From Streptomyces fuscichromogenes (GTDB taxonomy: Bacteria > Actinomycetota > Actinomycetes > Streptomycetales > Streptomycetaceae): 64,000 bases of DNA. The notes under the pieces are model-generated. The model had not been told where the DNA came from, searched no databases, and saw only the letters and a list, made by a program, of their open reading frames with translations. Both the position numbers and the translations under genes were made by a program. The stretch is from NCBI RefSeq assembly GCF_014645815.1, contig NZ_BMML01000003.1:310001-374000 (forward strand). Reading direction: 5' to 3'. This document shows, in pieces, positions 1 to 9,294 of the stretch; the first letter of the stretch is position 1, and every line of letters starts with the position of its first letter.

Positions 1-644
1 GTGTGGCGGTCCTGCTGGAAGCCGCCCGGCTGCTCGGCGCGCTGGAAGAGCCGCCGCCCGTCACCCTCATGTGCTTCGACATGGAGGAACTGGGGCTGAT
101 CGGCTCGCGGTACGCCGCCCGGCAGTTCACTGCCCGGCAGGAACAGGTGGCGGGCATGATCTGCCTGGAGTCGGTCGGGTACTTCGCGCCCGAGCCCGGT
201 GGTCAGCGGCTGCCCGCGGGCTTCGGACTGGCCTTCCCCTCGGCCGCCCGCGAGGTCCGTGCGAACCGCTTCCGCGGAGACTTCACCCTCGTGGTCCACC
301 GGCGTTCCACACAGGACGCGGCCACTCTGTGGCAGCGCGCGGCCGCGTGTGCGGGTCCGGCACTGCCCGCCCTCCCTTCGATCGCCCTCCGTGACCGACG
401 TCCCGAAGGGCCGCTGGGTCTGCTCATCGGCCTGGCGGTGCCACCGGCGAATCACCTCGGGCGCAGCGACCACGCCTCGTTCTGGAACCGTCGGATCCCG
501 GCCCTCATGCTGACCGGCACCGCCAACTTCCGCAATCAGCACTACCACCGCCCCACGGACACGCCGGACCTCCTCGACTACGACCGGCTGGCCGCGGTCA
601 CCGCCGCGACCGCGGCCACCGCGCTGCACTGGCCGTGCGGGTGA
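1..644 (+). CDS. M28-family metallopeptidase, C-terminal part (5' truncated by window edge)
   Basis: The frame is open from the first base, so only the last 213 or so residues are visible. They resemble the catalytic part of zinc aminopeptidases of family M28: a metal-ligand-type segment CFDMEELGLIGS, the C-terminal SDHASFWNRRIPALMLT segment (Asp-His followed by F/W), and the HYHRPTDTPDLLDY ending typical of these enzymes. They remove N-terminal residues from peptides, and many are exported, but the N-terminus lies outside the window. The stop at 642-644 is followed by about 290 bases with no gene I can support. Confidence 0.8.
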   Translation, partial: VAVLLEAARLLGALEEPPPVTLMCFDMEELGLIGSRYAARQFTARQEQVAGMICLESVGYFAPEPGGQRLPAGFGLAFPSAAREVRANRFRGDFTLVVHRRSTQDAATLWQRAAACAGPALPALPSIALRDRRPEGPLGLLIGLAVPPANHLGRSDHASFWNRRIPALMLTGTANFRNQHYHRPTDTPDLLDYDRLAAVTAATAATALHWPCG

Positions 645-937
645 GCCGACGTCATGGTCATGGGCGACGTGCACCCTTTGGTCCTCCTGTACACCCGCGG
701 CCGCCCGACCTCGACCCGGTACGACCTGCCTTCGCCCTGCGGGCCGGGGTACTGTGAGCTGGGGAAAGGTCCCTGACGGCACGGCCGGAACGCGCGTCGG
801 CCGCGGGCGGAGAGGGCGGGGCGGGGCCTCGGGATGAGGAGATTCATGACCATGGTGCGCTACGCGTCCAGCAGGCAGAGGGCATGTCCGGGCTCCGGCT
901 CGCGCTTCGCCGGTCACCGTGCTCGGCCGACCGCCAC
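645..937. other. Intergenic region upstream of the SARP-type regulator
   Basis: No coding sequence is supported here. It probably holds the promoter of the regulator that follows. An in-frame ATG at 884 and the preferred ATG at 938 both lie at its right end. Confidence 0.4.
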
Positions 938-3900
938 ATGACGCAGGCGGCCGAAACACAGAGACCGTTAGCCGCACCCACGACCGGTTCTGCCGGCAGG
1001 CGGGAGGTCCGTGCCCCGGGGGAGACGGTGCACTTCGCCGTGCTGGGTCCGGTACGCGCCTGGCGGGCCGATGGCGAGCTGCGCCTGGGGCCCCCGCAGC
1101 AGCAGGCGTTCGCGGCGCTGCTGCTGGCGAGCAGCGACCGGCCCGTCACCGCCGCGGAAGTCGTCGACATGCTGTGGGGACAGGATCCGCCGCTCAGCGC
1201 GGTCAACGTCGTGCGCCGCTATGTGGGGGCGCTGCGCCGTGTGCTGGAGCCGGGGCTGCCCCGGATGGCGACCGGGAGCTGGCTGCTCCGAGAGGGCGGC
1301 GGATACCGGCTGGACGTCGACGCCACCACACTTGACCTGCTGCGCTTCCGTGACCTTCGCGCGCAGGCGCGAGCGGCCGACCGGACGGACGATGCCGTGT
1401 CCGCCCTTGAGCTGTATGCGCAGGCCCTGGCGCTGTGGCGCGGTCACGCGGCCGCCGGGATACCGGTTCAGGCCCGCAGCCACCCGGTGTTCGCGGGACT
1501 CGACGGTGAGCGGCTGGCCACGGTCAAGGAGGCCGCCGACGTGGCCCTGCGCCACGGCCGCGCGGAACCGGTGCTGGCTCAACTGCAGGGCCTGGCGGAC
1601 GGCCATCCCCTTGACGAACCGCTGCACGGCCGGCTGATCCGGGCGCTGGCGCTGACGGGCCAGCAGGCCCAGGCCCTGGAGACGTATCAGAAGATCCGGG
1701 CGCTCCTGGCCGAGGAGTTGGGCGTCGAGCCCTCCGCCGAGTTGCTGGCCGCTCACCGCGAAGTGCTGAGCGCGCGGTCCGCCCCCGCTGCGCCGACGCC
1801 CCTCGCGCCCTTGGCGGGTGACGGCTCCACCGGTGGGGCCGCTGCTCCGGAGACGGCCTCCCCGGCTCGCGACGACCTGCTCGTGCCGCTGCCCCGGCCT
1901 GCCCAACTCCCGGCCGCCTACGAACACTTCGCGGGCCGCGAGGCCGAGATCGACCACATGCTGCGCCGCCTTCCGGACGCCTGTGTCGACGGTGGACCCG
2001 GCACCACCATGGTGATCAACGCCATCGGGGGCATGGCCGGAGTGGGCAAGACCACCTTGGCCGTCCAGGTGGCCCATCGAGTGGCGGACCGGTTCCCGGA
2101 CGGCCAGCTCTACGTCAACCTGCGGGGATTCGACCTCCATGGCGCGGCCATGGACCCGGCGGAAGCCGTACGAGGGTTCCTGGAGGCTCTGGGAGTCAGC
2201 CGCAAGCAGATGCCCGACAGTCTGGAAGCCCAGTCCGCCCTGTATCGAAGCCTCCTCGCGGACCGACGCGTCCTGGTCCTGCTGGACAACGCGCGCGACG
2301 CCGACCAGGTACGTCCGCTGCTGCCCGGCGCCGCCGCCGGCTGCCTGGTCCTGATCACCAGTCGCAATCAGCTGACGAGCCTGGTGGTCGCCGGCGGCGC
2401 CCACCCCCTCACCCTGGACCTGCTGTCCCCGAAGGACGCCAGGCAGTCACTCCTACGACGCCTCGGAGCCGACCGGGTGGCCGCCGAACCCGCTGCCGTC
2501 GACACGATCATCTCCCTCTGCGGTGGGCTGCCACTTGCGCTGTCCATCATCACGGCCCGCGCCCTGATGAACCCGACGTTCCCGCTGTCCGGCATCGCGG
2601 CGGAACTCATGGAGGCGAACGGAAGCCTCGACGCCTTCGACGGCCTCGACGCCGCGACAGACGTACGGACGGTGTTCGGCTGGTCGTACCGCATCCTGAC
2701 CGGCGAAGCTGCCCGGCTGTTCCGGCTCCTGTCCCTGCATCCCGGGCCGGACATCGGGACACACGCGGCCGGCGCACTCGCGGACCGCCCGACCGCCCGG
2801 GTCCGTTCCCTGCTGGCGGAGCTGACGCGCGCGCACCTTCTCACCGAGGAGGCCCCGGGCCGGTACCGCTTCCATGACCTCCTGCGCGCGTATGCGAACG
2901 AACTCGCTGGCGCCGGGGACGGGGAAGGGGACAGCGAGGAGGAGCGGCGCGACGCGATGTGCCGCATGCTGGATCACTATCTGCTCACCGCGCATGTCAG
3001 CGCCTCCCTTCTCGATCCGGCGGGTGTCTTCCCCTCGCCGGCCCCGTCGTCGGAGGCGACGGGGACCCCGGTGGCCCTGCGGGACGCCGAGTCCGCCCTC
3101 AGCTGGTTCAGTACGGAGCGGCTCGTCCTGCTGGAAGTGGCGCGGCAGTCGGTGGACGACGGGCTCGGCGGCCACACGTGGCAACTGGCGCGGCTGCTGG
3201 ACCCGGTACACGAACGGTTCGGGCACTGGCACGACTGGGCGGACCTCCAGCGCATCGCTCTCGCCGCGGCCCAGCAGCTCGGCGACCCCGTCGGCGTCGC
3301 GCATGCCCACGGTGGCCTTGGCCGCGCCTGTTCACTGCTCCGCCGCTACCCCGAGGCCGAGGACCACCTGCGTCACGCCCTGTCCCTGTTCGAGGCCCTG
3401 GGCGACGACCTCGGCCAGGCGCACACCCGACGCGCCCTCGGCTGGGTGATGACCCGTACCGAGAGGCACGGTGAGGCGATACGGCAGACCAGGCACGCCC
3501 TGGACCTGTACCGCATCGCCGGACACCTGAGCGGGCAGGCGGACGCGATGAACGCGATCGCCTGGTACGAAGCGGTACTCGGCGACTACGACAAGGCCAT
3601 GGCCAACGCCCTACGGTCGCTCTCCCTGTACCGACGGATGAAGGACCAAGGCGGTCCGTACGAGGCCAACGCCTGGGACACCCTTGCCTACGCACATCAC
3701 CATCTGGCCAACTTCAGGCGGGCGAAGGCCTGTTACCTGCGAGCCATCGCCATGCTCCGCAGGAACGGCGACCGTTACAACGAGGCCGGCAGCCTCACCC
3801 GGCTCGGCGACACCTACGCGGCGACCGGTGACGACGCGGCCGCTCGCGCGGTGTGGGTGCAGGCGGCGGACATCCTCACGGAGATCGATCCCCCGTGGGC

Positions 3901-3958
3901 GGCCGAGGTGCGGGCGAAGCTTCGGACCGACGGCACATCGACTGCCATGACCGAGTGA
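938..3958 (+). CDS. AfsR/SARP-type transcriptional regulator with NB-ARC ATPase and TPR domains
   Basis: A protein of about 1006 residues with AfsR/SARP architecture. An OmpR-type winged-helix DNA-binding domain begins at about residue 31 (HFAVLGPVRAW). A bacterial transcriptional activation domain follows to about residue 280 (ending near RALLAEELGVEPS). An NB-ARC ATPase has its P-loop GGMAGVGKTT at about residues 363-372, and the C-terminus carries TPR-like repeats. Such proteins activate secondary-metabolism or differentiation genes, but no biosynthetic cluster is visible here, so the target is unknown. I chose ATG 938; ATG 884 (+18 residues) and GTG 1028 are alternatives. From 938 or 884 the frame contains a TTA codon at 968-970, which suggests dependence on the bldA leucyl-tRNA. 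A start at 1028 would exclude it. Confidence 0.88.
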   Translation: MTQAAETQRPLAAPTTGSAGRREVRAPGETVHFAVLGPVRAWRADGELRLGPPQQQAFAALLLASSDRPVTAAEVVDMLWGQDPPLSAVNVVRRYVGALRRVLEPGLPRMATGSWLLREGGGYRLDVDATTLDLLRFRDLRAQARAADRTDDAVSALELYAQALALWRGHAAAGIPVQARSHPVFAGLDGERLATVKEAADVALRHGRAEPVLAQLQGLADGHPLDEPLHGRLIRALALTGQQAQALETYQKIRALLAEELGVEPSAELLAAHREVLSARSAPAAPTPLAPLAGDGSTGGAAAPETASPARDDLLVPLPRPAQLPAAYEHFAGREAEIDHMLRRLPDACVDGGPGTTMVINAIGGMAGVGKTTLAVQVAHRVADRFPDGQLYVNLRGFDLHGAAMDPAEAVRGFLEALGVSRKQMPDSLEAQSALYRSLLADRRVLVLLDNARDADQVRPLLPGAAAGCLVLITSRNQLTSLVVAGGAHPLTLDLLSPKDARQSLLRRLGADRVAAEPAAVDTIISLCGGLPLALSIITARALMNPTFPLSGIAAELMEANGSLDAFDGLDAATDVRTVFGWSYRILTGEAARLFRLLSLHPGPDIGTHAAGALADRPTARVRSLLAELTRAHLLTEEAPGRYRFHDLLRAYANELAGAGDGEGDSEEERRDAMCRMLDHYLLTAHVSASLLDPAGVFPSPAPSSEATGTPVALRDAESALSWFSTERLVLLEVARQSVDDGLGGHTWQLARLLDPVHERFGHWHDWADLQRIALAAAQQLGDPVGVAHAHGGLGRACSLLRRYPEAEDHLRHALSLFEALGDDLGQAHTRRALGWVMTRTERHGEAIRQTRHALDLYRIAGHLSGQADAMNAIAWYEAVLGDYDKAMANALRSLSLYRRMKDQGGPYEANAWDTLAYAHHHLANFRRAKACYLRAIAMLRRNGDRYNEAGSLTRLGDTYAATGDDAAARAVWVQAADILTEIDPPWAAEVRAKLRTDGTSTAMTE

Positions 3959-4002
3959 CCGACGGCCTCTGCCAGCTGCGCGCGGGCCGCGCGTGCCCTC
4001 TC

Positions 4003-4021
4003 CGGGGGCGGCCGGCCCCCG
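4003..4021. terminator. Candidate terminator after the SARP-type regulator
   Basis: A perfect 7-bp G/C stem (CGGGGGC / GCCCCCG) with a 5-base loop lies 45 bases after the stop at 3958. It is also about 100 bases beyond the end of the leftward hydrolase gene, so it could serve both convergent genes. There is no T-run, as is common in actinomycetes. Confidence 0.45.
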
Positions 4022-4124
4022 AAGGCCGACAGGGCATCTCGGTGCAGGTCACCGGCGGGGCGATCCGCGAGGACCTGCACCGAGTCATGGACCAGGCCCC
4101 TCGGGGCATGGCCGAGTCGAGCGG

Positions 4125-4985
<861 letters not shown>

Positions 4986-5035
4986 TCAGCGCGCTGACGG
5001 CGCCGGGGTGGGTGAGGTGGGTGTGGCGTGCGCGC

Positions 5036-5713
5036 TCAGCTCCAGCTCTCGGCCGTGTCGCGCCGTCGCAGCCGGTCGGCCGTCACCGCGCACCCCGCGA
5101 GAACGGCCGCGGCGGCCCACAGCGGAGCGGCGATCCGGCCGTGGCGCAGCAGCAGACCGCCGACCAGCGCCCCCGTCATCATCGCCAGGATCGAGGCGAC
5201 GCGCCGCAGCCGTACCTGGTTCGAGGTCCGGTCCGCGAACAGCCCCGCGGCCGTCAGGGTGAGCACCGTCGTGGTCAGGTCGGGGACCGCCAGCCGGCGG
5301 ACCACGGCGTTCTGGGCGCCCATCGCGACGGCCGGCAGGGCGACCATGGCCAGCTGTGTGCCGCGGCGCGTCGGATCGGCGAAGGCCGCCAGCAAGGCCG
5401 TCACGGCGACCAGTACGCACTGGGCCCCGCACGTGACGGCCAGCAGCCGGCCGCGGTGGGTCGTGCGGGTGCTGCCGTGGCGTCCGCCGACGAACGCGCC
5501 GGCCCCGAAGCAGCCGACGGCCACAAGCGTCGCGCTCCAGGAGACGCCGCCGGCTCCGGCGACCGCGAATCCGAAGAAGACGATGTTGCCCGTCATGTTC
5601 GCGACGAAGACGTGGCCCAGCGTCAGATAGCTGACGGCGTCGACCAGGCCGGTCCCGATGGTCAGGGCGAGGAGCAGGCCCGGCAGCGGACCGTGGTCGC
5701 GGGAGCCGGTCAT
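5036..5713 (-). CDS. DUF1275 (YoaK-like) integral membrane protein
   Basis: 225 residues with about six hydrophobic helices and the features of the YoaK/DUF1275 family: an early DAVSYLTLGHVFVANMTGN segment and a central AMGAQNAVVRR segment. The family has no firmly known function; members are inner-membrane proteins thought to be transport-related. The start is uncertain because GGAG lies immediately against ATG 5713 with no spacer. It sits inside the run of leftward hydrolase genes, 77 bases upstream of the chloroperoxidase-like gene, and is probably co-transcribed with it. Confidence 0.8.
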   Translation of the reverse strand: MTGSRDHGPLPGLLLALTIGTGLVDAVSYLTLGHVFVANMTGNIVFFGFAVAGAGGVSWSATLVAVGCFGAGAFVGGRHGSTRTTHRGRLLAVTCGAQCVLVAVTALLAAFADPTRRGTQLAMVALPAVAMGAQNAVVRRLAVPDLTTTVLTLTAAGLFADRTSNQVRLRRVASILAMMTGALVGGLLLRHGRIAAPLWAAAAVLAGCAVTADRLRRRDTAESWS

Positions 5714-5853
5714 CTCCGTCGCCGCCGATCGGTGGCGCGCCCGCCACGGGGATGCGTGCGGACCGGATCGGACAGGGCTGGCATGCTCGCTCCTTTCGCG
5801 GATCGCCGGGGCATCGCTCGACCGAAGCCACGCCCTTGGCGGCTGACGTCGGG

Positions 5854-6726
5854 TCAGGAGGTGGCGCGGGCGGCGGCCTCGATGACGTGCGCGGTGGCGT
5901 CGGGACGCGACACGAGGACCGCGTGCGAGGCGCCGCGGATCACCTCGGTGTGCGAACCCGCGCGACGGGCCATGGCCTGCTCGGCGGCCGGCGGGATGGC
6001 GTGGTCGGCGCCTGCGACCAGGAACCAGGAGGGAATGGTCCTCCAGGCCGGTGTGCTGCTGGGCTCCGCGAACGCGGCCAGCGCCACCGGCCGTTGCCCG
6101 GCCGCCATCAGCCGGGCCTTGCCGGCCGGCACGTCGGCGGCGAAGACCTGCCGGAAGTCGGCGGGGTCGACGTAGGCGTCCTGCCCGCCCGGGAACGCCC
6201 GGACCGTCAGTGCCGGCGGGAGTTGGCTGCCTGGGTACTGTCCGAGGATCGCCAGGCCGGACTCGCCCTGATCGGGAGCGAACGCGGCGATGTACACCAG
6301 GGCCTTGACGTTGGCGTGGCCCGCCGCGGCGTCGGTGATGACGGCGCCGCCGTAGGAATGGCCGACCAGGACGACCGGTCCCGGGATGGTGTCCAGGACA
6401 CTGGACACGTAGGCCGAGTCGGAGGCCAGGCCGCGGAGCGGGTTCGCCACGCCGAGCACCGGGTATCCCTGGCGTTCGAGCCGGGATGTCACCGCGTCCC
6501 AGCTCGACGAGTCCGCGAACGCGCCGTGGACCAGGACCACGGTCGGTTTCGGGGTGCTCGGTGCGGCGGACGCCGTCGTGACGTTCGCGGCGGACGCCGA
6601 GCGGACGGGCGTGGCGGCGGACAGCGCCGGGACCGCGAGCAGTGTCCCGACCGCCATCGCCGAAAGCATCAGCTTTCTGCGGCGTTGCCCGACCGCGCCG
6701 AGTCGGACCTGTTCGATGCCTGTCAT
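5854..6726 (-). CDS. Exported alpha/beta hydrolase (serine nucleophile)
   Basis: 290 residues. An N-terminal basic region (QRRRKLM) followed by a hydrophobic stretch and an AlaSerAla-rich segment to about residue 50 looks like a secretion signal. The mature part is a compact alpha/beta hydrolase: VVLVHGAFADSSSW, nucleophile Ser124 in GHSYGG, a probable acid in AGADHAIP and a histidine in RGASHAV near the C-terminus. This is the small esterase/MhpC-like type found in many actinomycetes. The frame stays open far upstream, but ATG 6726 is preceded by AGGAGA at good spacing and starts the signal peptide. It lies 35 bases from the next hydrolase gene, so the two are probably in one operon. Confidence 0.85.
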   Translation of the reverse strand: MTGIEQVRLGAVGQRRRKLMLSAMAVGTLLAVPALSAATPVRSASAANVTTASAAPSTPKPTVVLVHGAFADSSSWDAVTSRLERQGYPVLGVANPLRGLASDSAYVSSVLDTIPGPVVLVGHSYGGAVITDAAAGHANVKALVYIAAFAPDQGESGLAILGQYPGSQLPPALTVRAFPGGQDAYVDPADFRQVFAADVPAGKARLMAAGQRPVALAAFAEPSSTPAWRTIPSWFLVAGADHAIPPAAEQAMARRAGSHTEVIRGASHAVLVSRPDATAHVIEAAARATS

Positions 6727-6761
6727 GACAGTTCTCCTAGGGGTCGGTTTCCGTCCCGATG

Positions 6762-7751
6762 TCATCGCCGGTCGCCCAGGAAGCGCAGCAGCAGGTCTGT
6801 CGTCTCCTTCGGGTGCTCCTCGTAGATCCAGTGGCCGGAGTCGGGGATGACGGCCGGGGTGACATGGGCGGCGTAGTGGCGCACCTGCTCGGCGACCGAC
6901 GAGCCGAGGCTGCCGGAGGCGCCGATCGCGAGTACCGGCATGGTCAGGGGCTTCTTCTGGAACCGCGCGTTGTCGGCGATGTCCTGCGGGAACGTCCGGA
7001 ACCACGCGAAGCTCGCCTCCAGATGCGCGTAGTCGCGCAGGTAGGAGGCGAAGACCTGGAGGTCGTCCGGGGTCAGGGCGTCCTTGTGCACCGCGATGCC
7101 CCGCATGAAGCCGGTCGTCCAGGTCAGCTCGCGGCCCCGGATCAGGCTCTCGGGGAGGCCGGTCTGCAGGGCGAAGAAGCCGAAGTGCCACGCCCCGGGG
7201 CCCTGGGCCGTCAGCGACGGGAACTGGTAGATGCCCGGGTCCGGGATCGGGGCCTCGCTGAGCACGAGTTTCCTGACGCTGTGCGGGTACTGGGCCGCGT
7301 AGGAGTAGGCGACCATCGTGCCGATGTCGTGGCCGACGACGTTCACGTCGTGGTCCTTGCCGAGCGACACCAGGAGCGCGTGCAGATCGGCGGCCATCGT
7401 CTTCTTGTCGTAGCCGGACGCCGGCGTGTCGCTCCGGCCCGCGCCGGGCAGGTCCGGGGCGATGACGGTGTAGTGCCTGGCGAGCGCGGGCATGATGCCG
7501 TGCCACTCGTACCAGGTCTGGGGGTAGCCGTGGATCAGGACCAGGGTCGGTCCGTGGCCGCCGATCACGTAGTTGATGCCGATCCCGGCGACCCGGGTCT
7601 TGTGCTCGCTGAAACCGGCGGGTACCTGCTCACCGGCGGACGGCGACGGCTTGGCGGAGGCCGCGGCCGTGAGGGTGGTCGAGCCGAGGCCGACGGCCAG
7701 GGCGAATACCGCGGCCACCAGGCGGCGGGACCTGGGCAGGCGGAATCTCAC
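6762..7751 (-). CDS. Exported epoxide-hydrolase-like alpha/beta hydrolase (Asp nucleophile)
   Basis: 329 residues. A signal peptide (RLPRSRR, a hydrophobic core, then an Ala-rich region to about residue 33) precedes an alpha/beta hydrolase domain. The nucleophile position is aspartate (Asp142 in GHDIG), with the HGYPQTWYEW oxyanion loop and a C-terminal DSGHWIYEEHP histidine. This is the arrangement of epoxide hydrolases and haloalkane/fluoroacetate dehalogenases. Which of these reactions it catalyses is not determined; epoxide hydrolase is my best guess. GTG 7751 is preceded by GGAGAG. The frame continues upstream without a stop, but that part has no protein-like sequence. Confidence 0.85.
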   Translation of the reverse strand: MRFRLPRSRRLVAAVFALAVGLGSTTLTAAASAKPSPSAGEQVPAGFSEHKTRVAGIGINYVIGGHGPTLVLIHGYPQTWYEWHGIMPALARHYTVIAPDLPGAGRSDTPASGYDKKTMAADLHALLVSLGKDHDVNVVGHDIGTMVAYSYAAQYPHSVRKLVLSEAPIPDPGIYQFPSLTAQGPGAWHFGFFALQTGLPESLIRGRELTWTTGFMRGIAVHKDALTPDDLQVFASYLRDYAHLEASFAWFRTFPQDIADNARFQKKPLTMPVLAIGASGSLGSSVAEQVRHYAAHVTPAVIPDSGHWIYEEHPKETTDLLLRFLGDRR

Positions 7752-7840
7752 TGATCTCTCCAGGGGGTGCGAGGGGGAGGCGAGGGGGGGGAGGAGGCGA
7801 GGTGTGGCGGCCTCGGCGCGCGCCGAGCCGTGACGCCCGG

Positions 7841-8056
7841 TCAGCGGGAGCCGACGAGGCCGCCGTCGATGACGCAGCCGGCTCCGGCGACGCTCCCGGG
7901 GTTCTGGCGCGTCTCCTCGACGGTGTCGGGGTCGCCGGGCCACCCGGGCGCGGACGGGCCGTAGCCCTCCCCGCGGAACAGCTCGGTCCACGGCCGCCAG
8001 GAGGTGCTGTGCGGCCGGAGTCCGCGGACGAACACCACGGGAACGGGGACGGTCAT
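7841..8056 (-). pseudogene. Chimeric remnant: alpha/beta-hydrolase N-terminus joined to an SDR C-terminus
   Basis: A 71-residue frame in two recognisable parts. Residues 4 to about 53 look like the N-terminus of a lysophospholipase-type alpha/beta hydrolase (VPVVFVRGL, then APGWPGDPDTVEETR), but the HG of the oxyanion loop is RG. From about residue 55 it switches to the C-terminal signature of a short-chain dehydrogenase (VAGAGCVIDGGLV). Neither half has a catalytic residue, so it is unlikely to be an enzyme. The likely origin is a deletion that fused two neighbouring genes. It lies in line with the hydrolase operon. Confidence 0.65.
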
Positions 8057-8150
8057 GGCTGGGCCTCTCCTGCGCGGGTGTCCTGACCCGGTACGCGCAC
8101 ACCGGACCGGCGACCGCGCTGCCCTCGCACCGGGGAGGAGTCCCAGCGGT

Positions 8151-9236
8151 TCACGGGTGGACGCCGAACGGCCCGAGGACGCCCGCGTCGATCCGCAGGG
8201 ACTCCAGCAGCGTCCAGGCGTTGTCGCGCGTGAAGACGTCGGCGGCGGCGAGGACTCCGGTGTACTTCGCGGCCACGGGAGCGGCCGCGGTGTCCGCGAC
8301 CGCGTCGAGGAACGTCTTGAAGATCGCCCACGAGTTCCCCTGCGTACCGTACTTGGCGAAGAACGGGGTCGGGTCGACGGAGGCGATCGCGGACCTGGTG
8401 CTGGCATCCAGGTCGTCCATGTACCGGATCTGCAGCGCACCGTCCGCGCGGACGCCGAGCCGCCCGAGATGGCCGCCGACGAACGTCTGCCACGGGTAGT
8501 CCATCGCGATGCTCTGGGCCTTGATCCAGGCGGGGATGTCCTGCGAGACCGCGAGGTTCTTGAACGGCACCCAGCCCGGGTACAGGACGTCGACCAGCAT
8601 CAGGGTGGCGTACTCGGGCGCGTGGATGAAGATGTTGTCGGGGGAGTGGTTGGGGCCGTGGTATGCCAGACGCAGGGTTTCTCCACCGACCTTGAGCTGG
8701 TACTTGTCGTGGAACGTGACCGTGGGCAGCGGGCGGTTGGGGTCCGCCGCGCGGGCCAGTAGACCGGCCGTCGCGGCGTGCGCGACGCGCACGACGTCGG
8801 TTCCGAACAGCCCGGCGGCGCCGATGTGGTCGGCGTGCGAGTGCGAGTAGACGAGGTGGGTGACCTTGCTCGGCCGGCCGTTGGCCCGGGTGATGTCGTC
8901 GATCGCGCGGAGCAGGTTGTGCCCGATGGTCGGCGGTGCGTCGACGAGGACGACGCCCCGCGTGGTCGTCAGGAACATGGCCTGGTAGTAGGAGTCCGTG
9001 ACCCAGTAGAGGTTTCCGGCGATCTGGCCCACGTGGTAGCCGTCCTCGTTCGGCGTGGGCCCGACCGAGGCGGCCGGGATCGGCGCGTAGTCGGGCAGGC
9101 CACCGTCGTCGGCACGGGCGGGCTCGGCCAGCGCGCCCACGCCGACGAGGGTGGCGGCGGCCGGGACGGCGAGGGCGGTGGCAGCGCCCTTGAGGAATCC
9201 GCGGCGGCCGGTCGGAGGCTGGAGTTCGGGAGACAT
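8151..9236 (-). CDS. Tat-exported MBL-fold metallo-hydrolase
   Basis: 361 residues. The N-terminus has a twin-arginine signal (TGRRGFLKG at residues 9-17, then a hydrophobic Ala-rich stretch), so it is probably exported folded. The catalytic region has the HSHADHIGA metal-binding motif of metallo-beta-lactamase-fold hydrolases, a downstream histidine in YHGPNHSPDN and an aspartate in MLVDVLYPG. The family is broad (lactonases, thiol-ester hydrolases, alkylsulfatase relatives) and the substrate cannot be assigned. It lies 58 bases downstream of the amidohydrolase gene on the same strand. Confidence 0.85.
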   Translation of the reverse strand: MSPELQPPTGRRGFLKGAATALAVPAAATLVGVGALAEPARADDGGLPDYAPIPAASVGPTPNEDGYHVGQIAGNLYWVTDSYYQAMFLTTTRGVVLVDAPPTIGHNLLRAIDDITRANGRPSKVTHLVYSHSHADHIGAAGLFGTDVVRVAHAATAGLLARAADPNRPLPTVTFHDKYQLKVGGETLRLAYHGPNHSPDNIFIHAPEYATLMLVDVLYPGWVPFKNLAVSQDIPAWIKAQSIAMDYPWQTFVGGHLGRLGVRADGALQIRYMDDLDASTRSAIASVDPTPFFAKYGTQGNSWAIFKTFLDAVADTAAAPVAAKYTGVLAAADVFTRDNAWTLLESLRIDAGVLGPFGVHP

Positions 9237-9294
9237 GGGGTTCTGGTCGCCTTTCGATTCGGTGACGGGGAGGTCCGTTCAGCGGCAGAGGTGT

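Noticed and set aside
5854..7506. A single 550-residue fused hydrolase
   Set aside because: Only the last 290 residues are protein-like, starting with a signal peptide behind AGGAGA. The upstream part is a shadow frame of the neighbouring hydrolase.
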